The notes under the pieces: model-generated | What the model was told of the DNA's origin: nothing | What the model saw: only the letters and a program-made list of their open reading frames with translations | Databases searched by the model: none | Shown: positions 1 through 7,038 of the stretch, piece after piece | Layout of the letters: each line of letters begins with the position of its first letter | Numbering within the stretch: position 1 is the stretch's first letter | Assembly: GCA_937868795.1 (NCBI GenBank) | Contig: CALMNM010000154.1 | Coordinates: forward strand, 1-64,000 | DNA: 64,000 nucleotides | From: an uncultured Acholeplasma sp. | GTDB lineage: Bacteria > Bacillota_I > Bacilli_A > Acholeplasmatales > Acholeplasmataceae | Reading direction: 5' to 3' | Made by a program: the position numbers and the translations under genes

Positions 1-21
1 CCTCAAAAATGACCTTTGAGG

Positions 22-54
22 TTGTTAGAAAGAGCATGATCATGCTCTTTTTTT
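22..54. terminator. Perfect 18-bp palindrome, terminator
   Basis: AGAGCATGATCATGCTCT (31-48) is a perfect palindrome followed by a T run on the plus strand, so it can end a plus-strand gene lying left of the window. On the minus strand it sits directly after the stop codon of the hydrolase at 53 with a weaker T run, so it may serve both directions. A second 7-bp inverted repeat, CCTCAAA (1-7) with TTTGAGG (15-21), lies beside it. Confidence 0.75.
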
Positions 55-1066
55 ATGTGTTGAAATCAAGAAATGCGAGAACATCAAGAATGGTGCGTTC
101 AGGATCTTCTTCCATGGGTACATGACCCAATTCTGGATAGATAATAATATCTTCGTCTTGAAGTTCAAGTGTTTCTTTAAATAGCTCAGTCGTTTCTACA
201 GGGATCCATGAATCTTCTTCACCCCATAAGATGATGACAGGAATATCCATTGTTACTAAATGTTCAAGTATGACGAGTTGATCATCAACAGATATCTCTT
301 CAAAAGTATTCTGCAATATGGATTCACGGTGTCCATCCACACGCAACATGGTGTAGTAGCGATCAATCACTTCATCGGTAGGTGAACCAAATGATCCATA
401 AACACCGTTAAGTAATTGCCTAAATAGGAAACGTGGTGTCATCTTACTAATGATTGGGGCAATGAAATCACTCGAGATGAAATTGATAAATCCACCTTCA
501 GGTGCACCACTGGATGACATAGGATAAATGCTGTCAATTAAGATTAATCCTAGTACATTAGTTTGATTTTCACCATGATAGGATCCTGCTAAATACCAAC
601 TGACCCCACCACCCATAGAGTTCCCTCCAATAAAAAATGACTCGATGTTCAAATGGATCAGTAAATTCATCACTGCTTCGGCTGAACGACGAATCGATGT
701 CACTTGATCCGAAAAACCAGTCGATAATCCATGATAAGGCAAATCGATTAAGATAACTCGATACCCTTCATCAAGCAAGCGGTCTTTCCAAACTTCAAAT
801 GTAAGTGCTGAGGAAAATGCACCATGTAATAAAACAACAGTGATATGATCAGGGTCACCATAATCAAGATAATGAAGGGTTACATCATGATTCATTTCAT
901 CTTGCCCAACTACTTCTGTTGTAAAAAAATTGGATTCATCTTCACTATATAGTTCAATAGCCTCTGCATAGGGAATATCGTTTCGAAACATAACGATAGA
1001 TATGAGAAGAATAAGCGATAGGATTATTAAGACGACATACTTGGTGATTTTTAAAACTAATCGCAT
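53..1066 (-). CDS. Membrane-anchored alpha/beta hydrolase
   Basis: A 337-residue alpha/beta-hydrolase-fold enzyme, probably an esterase or lipase of unknown substrate. One N-terminal membrane segment (about residues 5-27) should anchor it with the catalytic domain outside. Seen directly: the oxyanion-hole HGAF at 81-84, the nucleophile elbow GGNSMGGG with Ser150, the acid Asp285 in WGEEDSW and the base His315 in LGHVPMEE. The order and spacing of the triad are normal for the fold. A GGAGG lies 5 bases before the ATG. It stands alone; the next gene upstream is the nitroreductase, over 100 bases away. Substrate cannot be read from the sequence. Confidence 0.85.
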   Translation of the reverse strand: MRLVLKITKYVVLIILSLILLISIVMFRNDIPYAEAIELYSEDESNFFTTEVVGQDEMNHDVTLHYLDYGDPDHITVVLLHGAFSSALTFEVWKDRLLDEGYRVILIDLPYHGLSTGFSDQVTSIRRSAEAVMNLLIHLNIESFFIGGNSMGGGVSWYLAGSYHGENQTNVLGLILIDSIYPMSSSGAPEGGFINFISSDFIAPIISKMTPRFLFRQLLNGVYGSFGSPTDEVIDRYYTMLRVDGHRESILQNTFEEISVDDQLVILEHLVTMDIPVIILWGEEDSWIPVETTELFKETLELQDEDIIIYPELGHVPMEEDPERTILDVLAFLDFNT

Positions 1067-1171
1067 ATATGCCTCCGATAAACACTCATATTTTTTATTG
1101 TGAAAACAATGTATAGAACAAGTTTAAGATGATATGATTCTTTATCATATGATCAGTGTTTATAGTGACGA

Positions 1172-1714
1172 TCATGAATAGATTGTTGTTAGTTCGTAAG
1201 CTGATTTTCTTTTCTTCGGAGTGAGCGTTTGCTCAGGAAAGCCAACCATGACGAGTCCCACGACAATTTCTTGAGATGTTACACCGAGTATATCCTTGAA
1301 ACGATCGGATTCAATATACTTTGGAGTTTTCCATGCTCCACTTAATCCTTCTTCAGTCAAAAGCAATAAGAAATTCTCAATGAGCGCTGCACAAGCTTGC
1401 AAATCTTCGAGTTCATCTCGATAATCTGGATTTTTCGGCATAACGATAGCAAGGACTAAAGGAGCTTGAAATACCTTGTTCAACATTGCTAGTTGCTCAT
1501 TTTGATCAATTTCTTTGAATGAAGATACATATCTCGAAACGAGAGTTTTTTTCCCTTCCCCTTCTAAAATGATAAACCTCCAAGGTTCACGCATTTTATG
1601 ATTTGGAGCGTAGACAGCAAAATCTAACAAATCAATGATTGTATTGGGTTCTACTTTATCACCATTAAATTTTGTTGTAGATACTCTACTTTTTAATGTA
1701 CTTTTGATTGACAT
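1172..1714 (-). CDS. Nitroreductase-family oxidoreductase
   Basis: About 180 residues, an FMN-dependent nitroreductase-family protein (NAD(P)H-dependent reduction of nitro or quinone compounds, or of another electron acceptor). Family signs are the N-terminal helix with SRVSTTKF, the active-site stretch APNHKMREPWRFIIL, and the C-terminal half GLSGAWKTPKYIE followed by VVGLVMVGFPEQT and basic KKRK. The start is placed at the ATG at 1714 because AGGAG lies 9 bases upstream; the longer reading frame to 1759 would translate that ribosome site as Glu-Glu. Substrate unknown. Confidence 0.85.
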   Translation of the reverse strand: MSIKSTLKSRVSTTKFNGDKVEPNTIIDLLDFAVYAPNHKMREPWRFIILEGEGKKTLVSRYVSSFKEIDQNEQLAMLNKVFQAPLVLAIVMPKNPDYRDELEDLQACAALIENFLLLLTEEGLSGAWKTPKYIESDRFKDILGVTSQEIVVGLVMVGFPEQTLTPKKRKSAYELTTIYS

Positions 1715-1813
1715 ATGACTCATCTCCTCACACCTTAATGATACACTTTTGTTGATCATTTGACAAAAAAGATGTCTTGATCAGGCGTGAAATGGAGTCA
1801 ATTGAAGACTAAA

Positions 1814-2236
1814 CTAATGAATCGTTTTTTTGGGATGCAACGTATTGCCTTCGTGATCTTGGATGATTTTGTCGCGAATCATATCAAGAGTCGCCGTAAG
1901 CAGCATGAAAATAAGTACAAGTAAAACAGCGGATTGGAATGTATACTCAATCATCGCGATAACGATGAATAAAACAGAAACGGATACATAGACATTTCTC
2001 AACCAATAACTTAGCTTTGGTTTATAAAGGTGAACTTGATGGAATCCTTCACTCTGGAGCATGGTGATAAACACGATGACGAGTGAATATCCAATCATTC
2101 CACCATACTGAAACAGCAAGGTCGAATTTTGTACAAAATCACTTGCGGGAATGATTTGATTGATCCAACGTTCAGCATTAAAAACTAACGTTAAAACAAT
2201 GCCGATGTAAAATGAATATTTCAAGATTGTTTTCAT
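1814..2236 (-). CDS. Small four-helix membrane protein, unknown
   Basis: A 140-residue integral membrane protein with about four hydrophobic segments (roughly 7-21, 44-61, 83-100 and 101-117) and a basic, soluble C-terminus ending near HPKKTIH. I recognise no family. AAAGGAT lies upstream of the ATG. Its likely promoter has TTGACT at 2316-2311, and just upstream of that lie repeated CTAATT/AATTAG half-sites (2325-2353) that match half-sites in the promoter region of the repeat-peptide gene. That makes it a possible third member of the peptide-regulator system, for instance an immunity, export or response protein, but this is inference. Confidence 0.6.
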   Translation of the reverse strand: MKTILKYSFYIGIVLTLVFNAERWINQIIPASDFVQNSTLLFQYGGMIGYSLVIVFITMLQSEGFHQVHLYKPKLSYWLRNVYVSVSVLFIVIAMIEYTFQSAVLLVLIFMLLTATLDMIRDKIIQDHEGNTLHPKKTIH

Positions 2237-2324
2237 TGATGATCATATCCTTTCAAGTCAAACAAGATAGCAACTATGATTTCTCATGATTCTGCATACA
2301 AGAAGTGGAAAGTCAATTTTCATA

Positions 2325-2353
2325 AATTAGGTATGCTCTAATTCTAGAATTAG
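2325..2353. promoter_or_regulatory. Cluster of CTAATT/AATTAG half-sites with perfect palindrome
   Basis: AATTAG (2325-2330) is followed by the perfect 16-bp palindrome CTAATTCTAGAATTAG (2338-2353). The same six-base half-site occurs in opposed orientation at 3004-3009 and 3018-3023 in front of the repeat-peptide gene. It lies between the 3' end of the peptide gene and the 140-aa membrane-protein gene, just upstream of a TTGACT -35-like element. It may be an operator for a regulator shared by the two promoters; AT-rich palindromes can also arise by chance. Confidence 0.4.
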
Positions 2354-2434
2354 TTGACACCACACACCATTTCACCGTGAATAAGTAATGAAGTAATCTT
2401 AAAAGAATTTTGTCGTGTTTTCGTAAGATACCCC

Positions 2435-2462
2435 TTACACTTGACTATTCATGTGATATAAT
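2435..2462 (+). promoter_or_regulatory. Promoter facing into the peptide gene (antisense)
   Basis: On the plus strand TTACAC (2435-2440), a 16-base spacer and TATAAT (2457-2462) with an upstream TG (extended -10, TGA before the hexamer) would start transcription near 2469, running through the repeat array antisense to the peptide gene. No Shine-Dalgarno site or credible gene follows on the plus strand, so an antisense RNA is the simplest product. Motif evidence only. Confidence 0.35.
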
Positions 2463-2485
2463 TGTGATGTGTTTGAATGTAGCGA

Positions 2486-2983
2486 TTAAATTTCTGTACC
2501 GCGACGAACGATCTCTGGATAGCCTGCGTCATCAAAATCCACTGGAGTTCTGCGAACGATTTCTGGGTAACCTGCATCGTCAAAATCTAGTGGTGTTCTG
2601 CGAACGATTTCTGGGTATCCTGCATCATCAAAATCTAGTGGTGTTCTGCGAACGATCTCTGGATAACCTGCATCATCAAAATCCACTGGAGTTCTGCGAA
2701 CGATTTCGGGGTATCCTGCATCGTCAAAATCTACTTGATTTCTGCGGACAAACTCAGAATATCCTTGACTGCGATAATTTGATGGATTTCTTCTAACGAT
2801 TTCTGGATAACCTGCATCATCAAAATCTACTGGTGTTCTGCGAACGATTTCTGGGTAACCTGCATCATCAAAATCTAAGGTAACTTGATCGGCTGATGAA
2901 TTTTCAGCTGCTAAATAAGATAAACCGATATGACCGAATAATACTGCGACAAATAATACTGCGACAACGACTAATTTTTTCAT
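2486..2983 (-). CDS. Secreted repeat precursor, candidate multi-copy signalling peptide
   Basis: A 165-residue exported precursor of a kind I cannot assign to a known family. Residues 1-25 form a Sec signal peptide (MKK, hydrophobic core, SYLAA cleavage region). Residues 37-165 are eight tandem 16-residue units: seven carry the identical core DFDDAGYPEIVRR followed by linkers TPV, TPL, NPS or, at the end, GTEI; the third unit is divergent (NYRSQGYSEFVRR). Every unit ends in a dibasic RR, a natural processing site. Almost nothing exists outside signal peptide, short spacer and repeats, which resembles the yeast alpha-factor precursor plan. A strong GGGAGG lies 8 bases before the ATG. The divergent neighbour at 3097 is an HTH/helical-repeat regulator of the type that binds short imported peptides. 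Inferred role: source of a quorum-sensing peptide. Alternatives: a secreted structural or antimicrobial repeat protein. Confidence 0.85.
   Translation of the reverse strand: MKKLVVVAVLFVAVLFGHIGLSYLAAENSSADQVTLDFDDAGYPEIVRRTPVDFDDAGYPEIVRRNPSNYRSQGYSEFVRRNQVDFDDAGYPEIVRRTPVDFDDAGYPEIVRRTPLDFDDAGYPEIVRRTPLDFDDAGYPEIVRRTPVDFDDAGYPEIVRRGTEI
2489..2875 (-). repeat. Eight in-frame 48-bp tandem repeats
   Basis: Period 48 bases, in frame with the precursor. Comparing the copies, the seven canonical cores differ in codons (for example GATGAC versus GACGAT for Asp-Asp, GGC/GGT/GGA for Gly, TAT/TAC for Tyr, GAG/GAA for Glu, CGTCGC/CGCAGA/AGAAGA for Arg-Arg, CCA/CCC for Pro) but never in amino acid. 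Copy three, at about 2732-2779, keeps only GY, E, V and RR. Confidence 0.95.
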
Positions 2984-3002
2984 GGCTCATGCCTCCCTTT
3001 TC

Positions 3003-3050
3003 CCTAATTGTATTATCAATTAGGAGAAAAGAACAGGGCGTATACGCCCT
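3003..3050. promoter_or_regulatory. Divergent control region with two perfect inverted repeats
   Basis: CCTAATTG (3003-3010) and CAATTAGG (3017-3024) form a perfect 8-bp inverted repeat around TATTAT. AGGGCGTATACGCCCT (3035-3050) is a perfect 16-bp palindrome, GC-rich in an AT-rich region. On the minus strand TACAAT (3012-3007) or GATAAT (3017-3012) can be the -10 of the peptide gene; neither has a good -35, and the GC palindrome is centred about 42 bases upstream of the start predicted from TACAAT, the usual place for an activator that replaces a -35 box. Probable binding site of the divergent regulator. Confidence 0.6.
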
Positions 3051-3096
3051 ATTCGTACATAACGCAATGAAAATGAAATGTAAATGGAGTGAAAAT

Positions 3097-4023
3097 GTGA
3101 AATCTAGAGAGATTTGTAACTATTTAGAACAACTTAGAGCAGCAAGAAACATCTCACAAGAATCATTTACACAAAATGTTACCTCACTTCGTCAATATCG
3201 GAGATATTTGACAGGTGAATCTGACATTCCTTTTCCTGTGCTCGATCAGCTCTGTGTTAAGCTTGGTGTACAAACCATGAATTTTGTCATGGAAATTGAA
3301 ACTGCAAGAATTGAAGAATCAAAAAGAATCGATCAATTCTACAACTTTGTTGTCAACTCGAATGAAGTCGAAATTCAACGAATGAAAGAGGAATTTAACC
3401 ATAAAGATTTCCTTGAAACGGAAAACAAAATGCTCTTTGACCATAGTGTCCTACTCTATGATGTCATCACGAACAAAATCGATCTCGAAACTGCATGTTC
3501 ATTGACAAAACAAATGGTTAATTTTCAAAACATGAGTAAGCAAACCGCGTTCACCATGACTGAAATGCTCATTTTGACTTCATTACTCGACCTAGATACA
3601 AACTCGATTGAGACCGATGAAATTGCCGACAAAATTGAGGTAGTTCTTGAAGACCAGAGAGTAGTTGTGGGTTCATCAATCAATACTGCTTATCCACTCG
3701 TCTTATTCAGACTCGCAAAATACTCAGGCAAGAAAAAAGAATTCGATAAAGTTTTAAAGTATTGTAATTTAGGGATTGATCATGCATTGCAAGATAAAAG
3801 TTTTTATCTTCTTGACTATTTCTATTATTTCAGTGCTCTTGCTTGTTACCGATTAAGTGACTTTGATCGATATGAAGAGATGGTCACACGCTGCTTTGTA
3901 GCACTGCAAATCGATAACAATTCAAAAAAGATTGAGCGATTTGAACAGCTCATGGAAAGAGATTTTGGCATTGAACTCTCTTCATTCGTATTAGAACATT
4001 TTAAAAACTCGATAAAGAAATAA
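3097..4023 (+). CDS. HTH plus helical-repeat (RRNPP/XRE-like) regulator
   Basis: A 308-residue cytoplasmic regulator with an N-terminal XRE-type helix-turn-helix (residues about 3-55, ICNYLEQLRAARNISQES then SLRQYRRYLTGES) and an all-helical C-terminal part with TPR-like helix pairs (for example YPLVLFRLAKYSGKKKEF and DYFYYFSALACYRLSDF). That layout is typical of the Rgg/PlcR/AimR-type receptors that bind short peptides in their TPR superhelix. I place the start at GTG 3097: TGGAG lies 7 bases before it, the product begins right at the HTH, and the upstream in-frame ATGs at 3067 and 3073 lack ribosome sites. It is divergent from the repeat-peptide gene and ends in its own terminator. Ligand assignment to the neighbouring peptide is inference. 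Confidence 0.8.
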   Translation: MKSREICNYLEQLRAARNISQESFTQNVTSLRQYRRYLTGESDIPFPVLDQLCVKLGVQTMNFVMEIETARIEESKRIDQFYNFVVNSNEVEIQRMKEEFNHKDFLETENKMLFDHSVLLYDVITNKIDLETACSLTKQMVNFQNMSKQTAFTMTEMLILTSLLDLDTNSIETDEIADKIEVVLEDQRVVVGSSINTAYPLVLFRLAKYSGKKKEFDKVLKYCNLGIDHALQDKSFYLLDYFYYFSALACYRLSDFDRYEEMVTRCFVALQIDNNSKKIERFEQLMERDFGIELSSFVLEHFKNSIKK

Positions 4024-4050
4024 CTGGGTGAAAAATAGCACCCAGTTTTT
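4022..4050 (+). terminator. Terminator of the peptide-receptor-like regulator
   Basis: AACTGGGTG (4022-4030) pairs with CACCCAGTT (4039-4047) around an 8-base loop, followed by Ts. It overlaps the stop codon, so the regulator is a single-gene transcript. Confidence 0.9.
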
Positions 4051-4061
4051 AATCTTTCATG

Positions 4062-4067
4062 TATAAT
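4062..4067 (+). promoter_or_regulatory. -10 box of the methyltransferase gene
   Basis: TATAAT at 4062-4067 without a clear -35. If used, transcription starts near 4074, which excludes an ATG at 4066 as start codon and favours GTG 4087. Confidence 0.45.
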
Positions 4068-4086
4068 GTTCATGGAGTTGATATAT

Positions 4087-5262
4087 GTGGAACCATGCAA
4101 AATTACATTAAAACCTCGTGAAGAAGAACGACTTCTCTATGGCCATCCTTGGGTTTTTAGTAACGAGATTGATAAAATTGAAGGTAAAATACAAAGTGGT
4201 GACATCGCTTTTGTTTTTTCTTCGAAAAACCAATTCATTGGTAAGGGATTGTTAAATACGAGTTCGAAAATATTCGTAAGACTTTTATCTAGAAAAATGG
4301 ATGAGATTATTGATGAAAACTTCTTTAGATCAATCATCACTAAAGCCAATCAAACACGAATAGATCTAGGCTATCAGAATAGTTATCGTGTGCTTTTTGG
4401 TGAAGCAGATGGTATACCAGGTTTGATCGTTGATAAATATGGTGATTATCTTGTTCTTCAAATCTTATCATTGGGGATTGATCTTCGTAAAAAAATATTG
4501 ATTGATATTCTTGTTGATTTGTTTAAACCAAGAGGAATCTTTGAACGAAGCGATGCTCCTGTTCGAAAAAAAGAGGGACTAGAGTTATTTACTGGTGTTG
4601 TATATGGGACTGTTCCTGATTTTGTCCAAATCAAAGAAAATGAATTGTTGATGAACATCGATTTAAAGCATGGTCAGAAAACAGGTTCTTTTTTGGATCA
4701 ACAAGATAACCATAAAGCAATCAAGCCTTATGTTAAGAACAAAGACGTACTCGATTGTTTTTCACATATTGGTGGGTTTGGACTTCATGCGGCATATTAT
4801 GGAGCAAAAAATGTTACATGTGTTGATATTTCAAAAAAGGCTGTTGAAGATATTAAACTTAACGCAAAACTTAATCGATTAGATCACGTAAATGCATTGG
4901 AAGCAGACGTCTTTGAACTGTTAAGACAATATCAAAGCGAACAAAAACAATTCGATGTCATCGTGCTCGATCCACCTGCATTTGCAAAGAAAAATGATGA
5001 TGTAAAACGAGCATTTCAGGGATACAAAGATATCAATCTTCAAGCACTAAAACTCATCAAAGAAGATGGTTATTTAGTCACATGCTCTTGTTCACATTAT
5101 ATGACTCCATCACTCTTTTTGGAGATGCTCATGGAAGCATCAAAGGATGCAAAACGTATTACCCAAATGATTGAATTTCGTATACAAGGAAAAGATCATC
5201 CTGTACTTCTTGGTTCAGATGAGAGCTTATATCTCAAGTGCGTTGTGTTAAAGGTTAAGTAA
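4087..5262 (+). CDS. rlmI: RlmI-like rRNA (cytosine-C5) methyltransferase
   Basis: About 391 residues, an S-adenosylmethionine-dependent class I methyltransferase of the RlmI/YccW family, expected to methylate a cytosine C5 of 23S rRNA. An N-terminal PUA domain (about 1-75, with ERLLYGHPWVFSNEI) is followed by a linker and the Rossmann methyltransferase domain (about 180-390) with the SAM loop DCFSHIGGFGLHAAYYGA and the catalytic-site motif LDPPAF. The late VTCSCSH carries the conserved cysteines. Start chosen at GTG 4087, 9 bases after GGAG; an in-frame ATG at 4066 overlaps the likely -10 box. Exact target base is inferred from family. Confidence 0.82.
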   Translation: MEPCKITLKPREEERLLYGHPWVFSNEIDKIEGKIQSGDIAFVFSSKNQFIGKGLLNTSSKIFVRLLSRKMDEIIDENFFRSIITKANQTRIDLGYQNSYRVLFGEADGIPGLIVDKYGDYLVLQILSLGIDLRKKILIDILVDLFKPRGIFERSDAPVRKKEGLELFTGVVYGTVPDFVQIKENELLMNIDLKHGQKTGSFLDQQDNHKAIKPYVKNKDVLDCFSHIGGFGLHAAYYGAKNVTCVDISKKAVEDIKLNAKLNRLDHVNALEADVFELLRQYQSEQKQFDVIVLDPPAFAKKNDDVKRAFQGYKDINLQALKLIKEDGYLVTCSCSHYMTPSLFLEMLMEASKDAKRITQMIEFRIQGKDHPVLLGSDESLYLKCVVLKVK

Positions 5263-5290
5263 AAAACGCAGATGGTTTCTGCGTTTTATT
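5263..5290. terminator. Bidirectional terminator
   Basis: AAAACGCAGA (5263-5272) and TCTGCGTTTT (5278-5287) form a 10-bp stem with a 5-base loop between the convergent methyltransferase and acetyltransferase genes. Confidence 0.85.
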
Positions 5291-5331
5291 TTATTCCTAT
5301 ATATCGCTTTGTTATGCGATATTCTATCATT

Positions 5332-5883
5332 CTATTCTTTAATATTTTCTGCGTCACTTAGCCGCATTCCAAGTTCAAATCTCACTTCTTTTTTATCGAT
5401 ATCATGGTTAGTATATGACATGGTATCCAGCCCAATAAAGTGCATACCGCGATTGAAATAAAACCGAATTGCGGGTTCGTTACAACTTTGACATTCGAGT
5501 ACAATCGCTCTTGCGTTCAAGCCTTTTGCAACGTCAATCATGTGATCAAATAGAGCTTTTCCGTAACCTTCACCACGAAATTTTTTATCAACTAAAAAGT
5601 TCCAAATTCGAAACCGATTGTTCCAGGTTTCAAGTGATCCTTCAATCACTGCAACCAATTTTTTTCGATCGAAAATTCCATAGACTAATGGATTATCAAT
5701 GTAGCTTGCGAAGAGATGATCTTGAAATGTTTTGACCTGCTTGCGCAAAAATCTTTTTTTCTTAATCGATATCTTAATTTCACCACGCTTCTTTATAGAA
5801 ACATGATAATAATATTTAGTTGTGTACTCATATTCAAGAAGATGATCTTGATAATCACCTCTTTTTAGTTCTATGATTTTCAT
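5332..5883 (-). CDS. GNAT acetyltransferase, streptothricin-acetyltransferase-like
   Basis: A 183-residue GNAT-fold N-acetyltransferase that transfers acetyl from acetyl-CoA. The acetyl-CoA loop is RGEGYGKALFDH in the middle of the protein; before it, ETWNNRFRIWNFLVDKKF and after it IVLECQSCNEPAIRFYFNRGM and GLDTMSYTNHDIDKKEVRFELGMRL match the pattern I know from streptothricin acetyltransferases (SatA type). The N-terminal 60 residues are unusually basic. Convergent with the upstream methyltransferase and sharing its terminator. Whether it gives drug resistance or modifies a metabolite or protein is not known; the substrate call is weak. Confidence 0.7.
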   Translation of the reverse strand: MKIIELKRGDYQDHLLEYEYTTKYYYHVSIKKRGEIKISIKKKRFLRKQVKTFQDHLFASYIDNPLVYGIFDRKKLVAVIEGSLETWNNRFRIWNFLVDKKFRGEGYGKALFDHMIDVAKGLNARAIVLECQSCNEPAIRFYFNRGMHFIGLDTMSYTNHDIDKKEVRFELGMRLSDAENIKE

Positions 5884-6009
5884 CGCATAGTCCGTTCCCT
5901 ATATTCTCTATTAAACTTATTATATACAATTTTATCCGTTTGCTCAAGTCGATTTCATCTAGTGAATTCTTCTTCCCTATGGTAGAATGTACATGAAAGG
6001 GGTGTCGAC

Positions 6010-6633
6010 ATGTTACGCATTCTTCTCACCGGCTTTGAGCCATTTGGTGGAGAAACGATCAATCCTTCTATGGAAGCGATCAGACAACTTGATCTTACAA
6101 CATTTCCAGCGGAAATTTATCTATATGAAGTTCCCGTTGCCTTCTATGATTCCTCCCGATATGTGATTGAAAGAATACACGAAATTCAACCGGATATCAT
6201 CATGATGATTGGACAAGCTGGCGGAAGAAAGGATGTATCCATCGAAAGAATTGCAATTAATGTTGATGATTCGGCAATACCAGATAATAATGGGGTCCTG
6301 CCTAAAGATGATCCAATCTCTATTTTCGGAGAGTCAGCCTATTTTTCCACCCTTCCGATTAAAGCTATCGTTGAAAACATTCGTAAACTCCATATTCCTT
6401 GTCATGTGTCAAATTCTGCAGGTACATATGTTTGTAACCACCTGTTCTACTCTGTCATGCATGAACTCCACGAGAGACACATGAAGCATATAAAAGCTGG
6501 ATTTATTCATGTGCCATACGCTAATGAACAAGTAATTCACAAGCAGCACCTCTTCGCTTTAGAAATCAAACTCATTTCAAAAGCGATTGAATCAGCTATT
6601 CGAACAACCATCGATTCATTCAATCTAAAATAA
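6010..6633 (+). CDS. pcp: Pyroglutamyl-peptidase I
   Basis: A 207-residue cytoplasmic cysteine peptidase that removes N-terminal pyroglutamate from peptides. The family signature LLTGFEPFGGETINPS opens the protein; the catalytic residues are visible as Glu in GGRKDVSIERIAINVDD, Cys in SNSAGTYVCNHLFYS and His in GFIHVPYANEQ. Length is normal for the family. GAAAGGGG lies before the ATG. It forms a single-gene transcript with its own terminator. Confidence 0.95.
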   Translation: MLRILLTGFEPFGGETINPSMEAIRQLDLTTFPAEIYLYEVPVAFYDSSRYVIERIHEIQPDIIMMIGQAGGRKDVSIERIAINVDDSAIPDNNGVLPKDDPISIFGESAYFSTLPIKAIVENIRKLHIPCHVSNSAGTYVCNHLFYSVMHELHERHMKHIKAGFIHVPYANEQVIHKQHLFALEIKLISKAIESAIRTTIDSFNLK

Positions 6634-6636
6634 AGA

Positions 6637-6670
6637 GCACTATATCCACATGCGATATAATGCCTTTTTT
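6637..6670. terminator. Terminator after pcp
   Basis: GCACTATATC and GATATAATGC form a 10-bp stem with one weak pair, followed by seven Ts. It lies between convergent genes and touches the 3' end of the DUF2087 gene. Confidence 0.8.
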
Positions 6671-6986
6671 ATTTTATCTTATATCTTAAGTAATCATTAG
6701 GATCAACAATCATCCAATAGTCTTTCCCATCAGGGGTTCGATCCATCATCTGGTAATCAATCATATAACGTCGTATCATCACATAGTCGTCAACGATGGG
6801 CTTTAGGATCTCATTCAGTTCTCTTTCATGATAGTGTCTTGTAGGATCAATGAAATGTAACACCATGCAAATGACGATATATTTTCTTTTTTCTTTGACA
6901 GGCATCTTGTTTAAGATTAGTGGATTTTTCTGTATCACATGATGATCCAACACCCATTGAATATCTTGATCTGAAACATCAAACAT
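6669..6986 (-). CDS. DUF2087-domain protein
   Basis: About 105 residues, small soluble protein. The stretch LNKMPVKEKRKYIVICMVLHF, RHYHERELNEILKPIVDDYVMIRRYMIDYQMMDR and DGKDYWMI is the DUF2087 pattern, a winged-helix-like domain often fused to regulators. Start taken at ATG 6986 because GGGAG lies 8 bases upstream; the longer frame to 7001 starts with TTG inside the ribosome site. Function unknown; a DNA-binding role is possible from the fold. Confidence 0.75.
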   Translation of the reverse strand: MFDVSDQDIQWVLDHHVIQKNPLILNKMPVKEKRKYIVICMVLHFIDPTRHYHERELNEILKPIVDDYVMIRRYMIDYQMMDRTPDGKDYWMIVDPNDYLRYKIK

Positions 6987-7038
6987 TGTTATCACTCCCA
7001 ACTTATGATATCACAAATAGACCAAGTTGGTTAGTTAT

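Noticed and set aside
2410-2796. Open frame of 128 codons on the plus strand with its own repeats
   Set aside because: It is the antisense shadow of the precursor array: no ribosome site, no family, and codon changes between copies are synonymous only in the minus-strand frame.
2489-2875. Periodic 48-bp DNA repeats considered as a CRISPR-like or satellite array
   Set aside because: No spacers of unrelated sequence, no cas genes, and the period is a whole number of codons inside a signal-peptide protein with protein-level conservation.
2896-3096. Longer N-terminus for the HTH regulator (frame open from 2896, ATGs at 3067 and 3073)
   Set aside because: The extension runs back over the intergenic palindromes and into the precursor gene and has no ribosome site; GTG 3097 has one and starts at the HTH.
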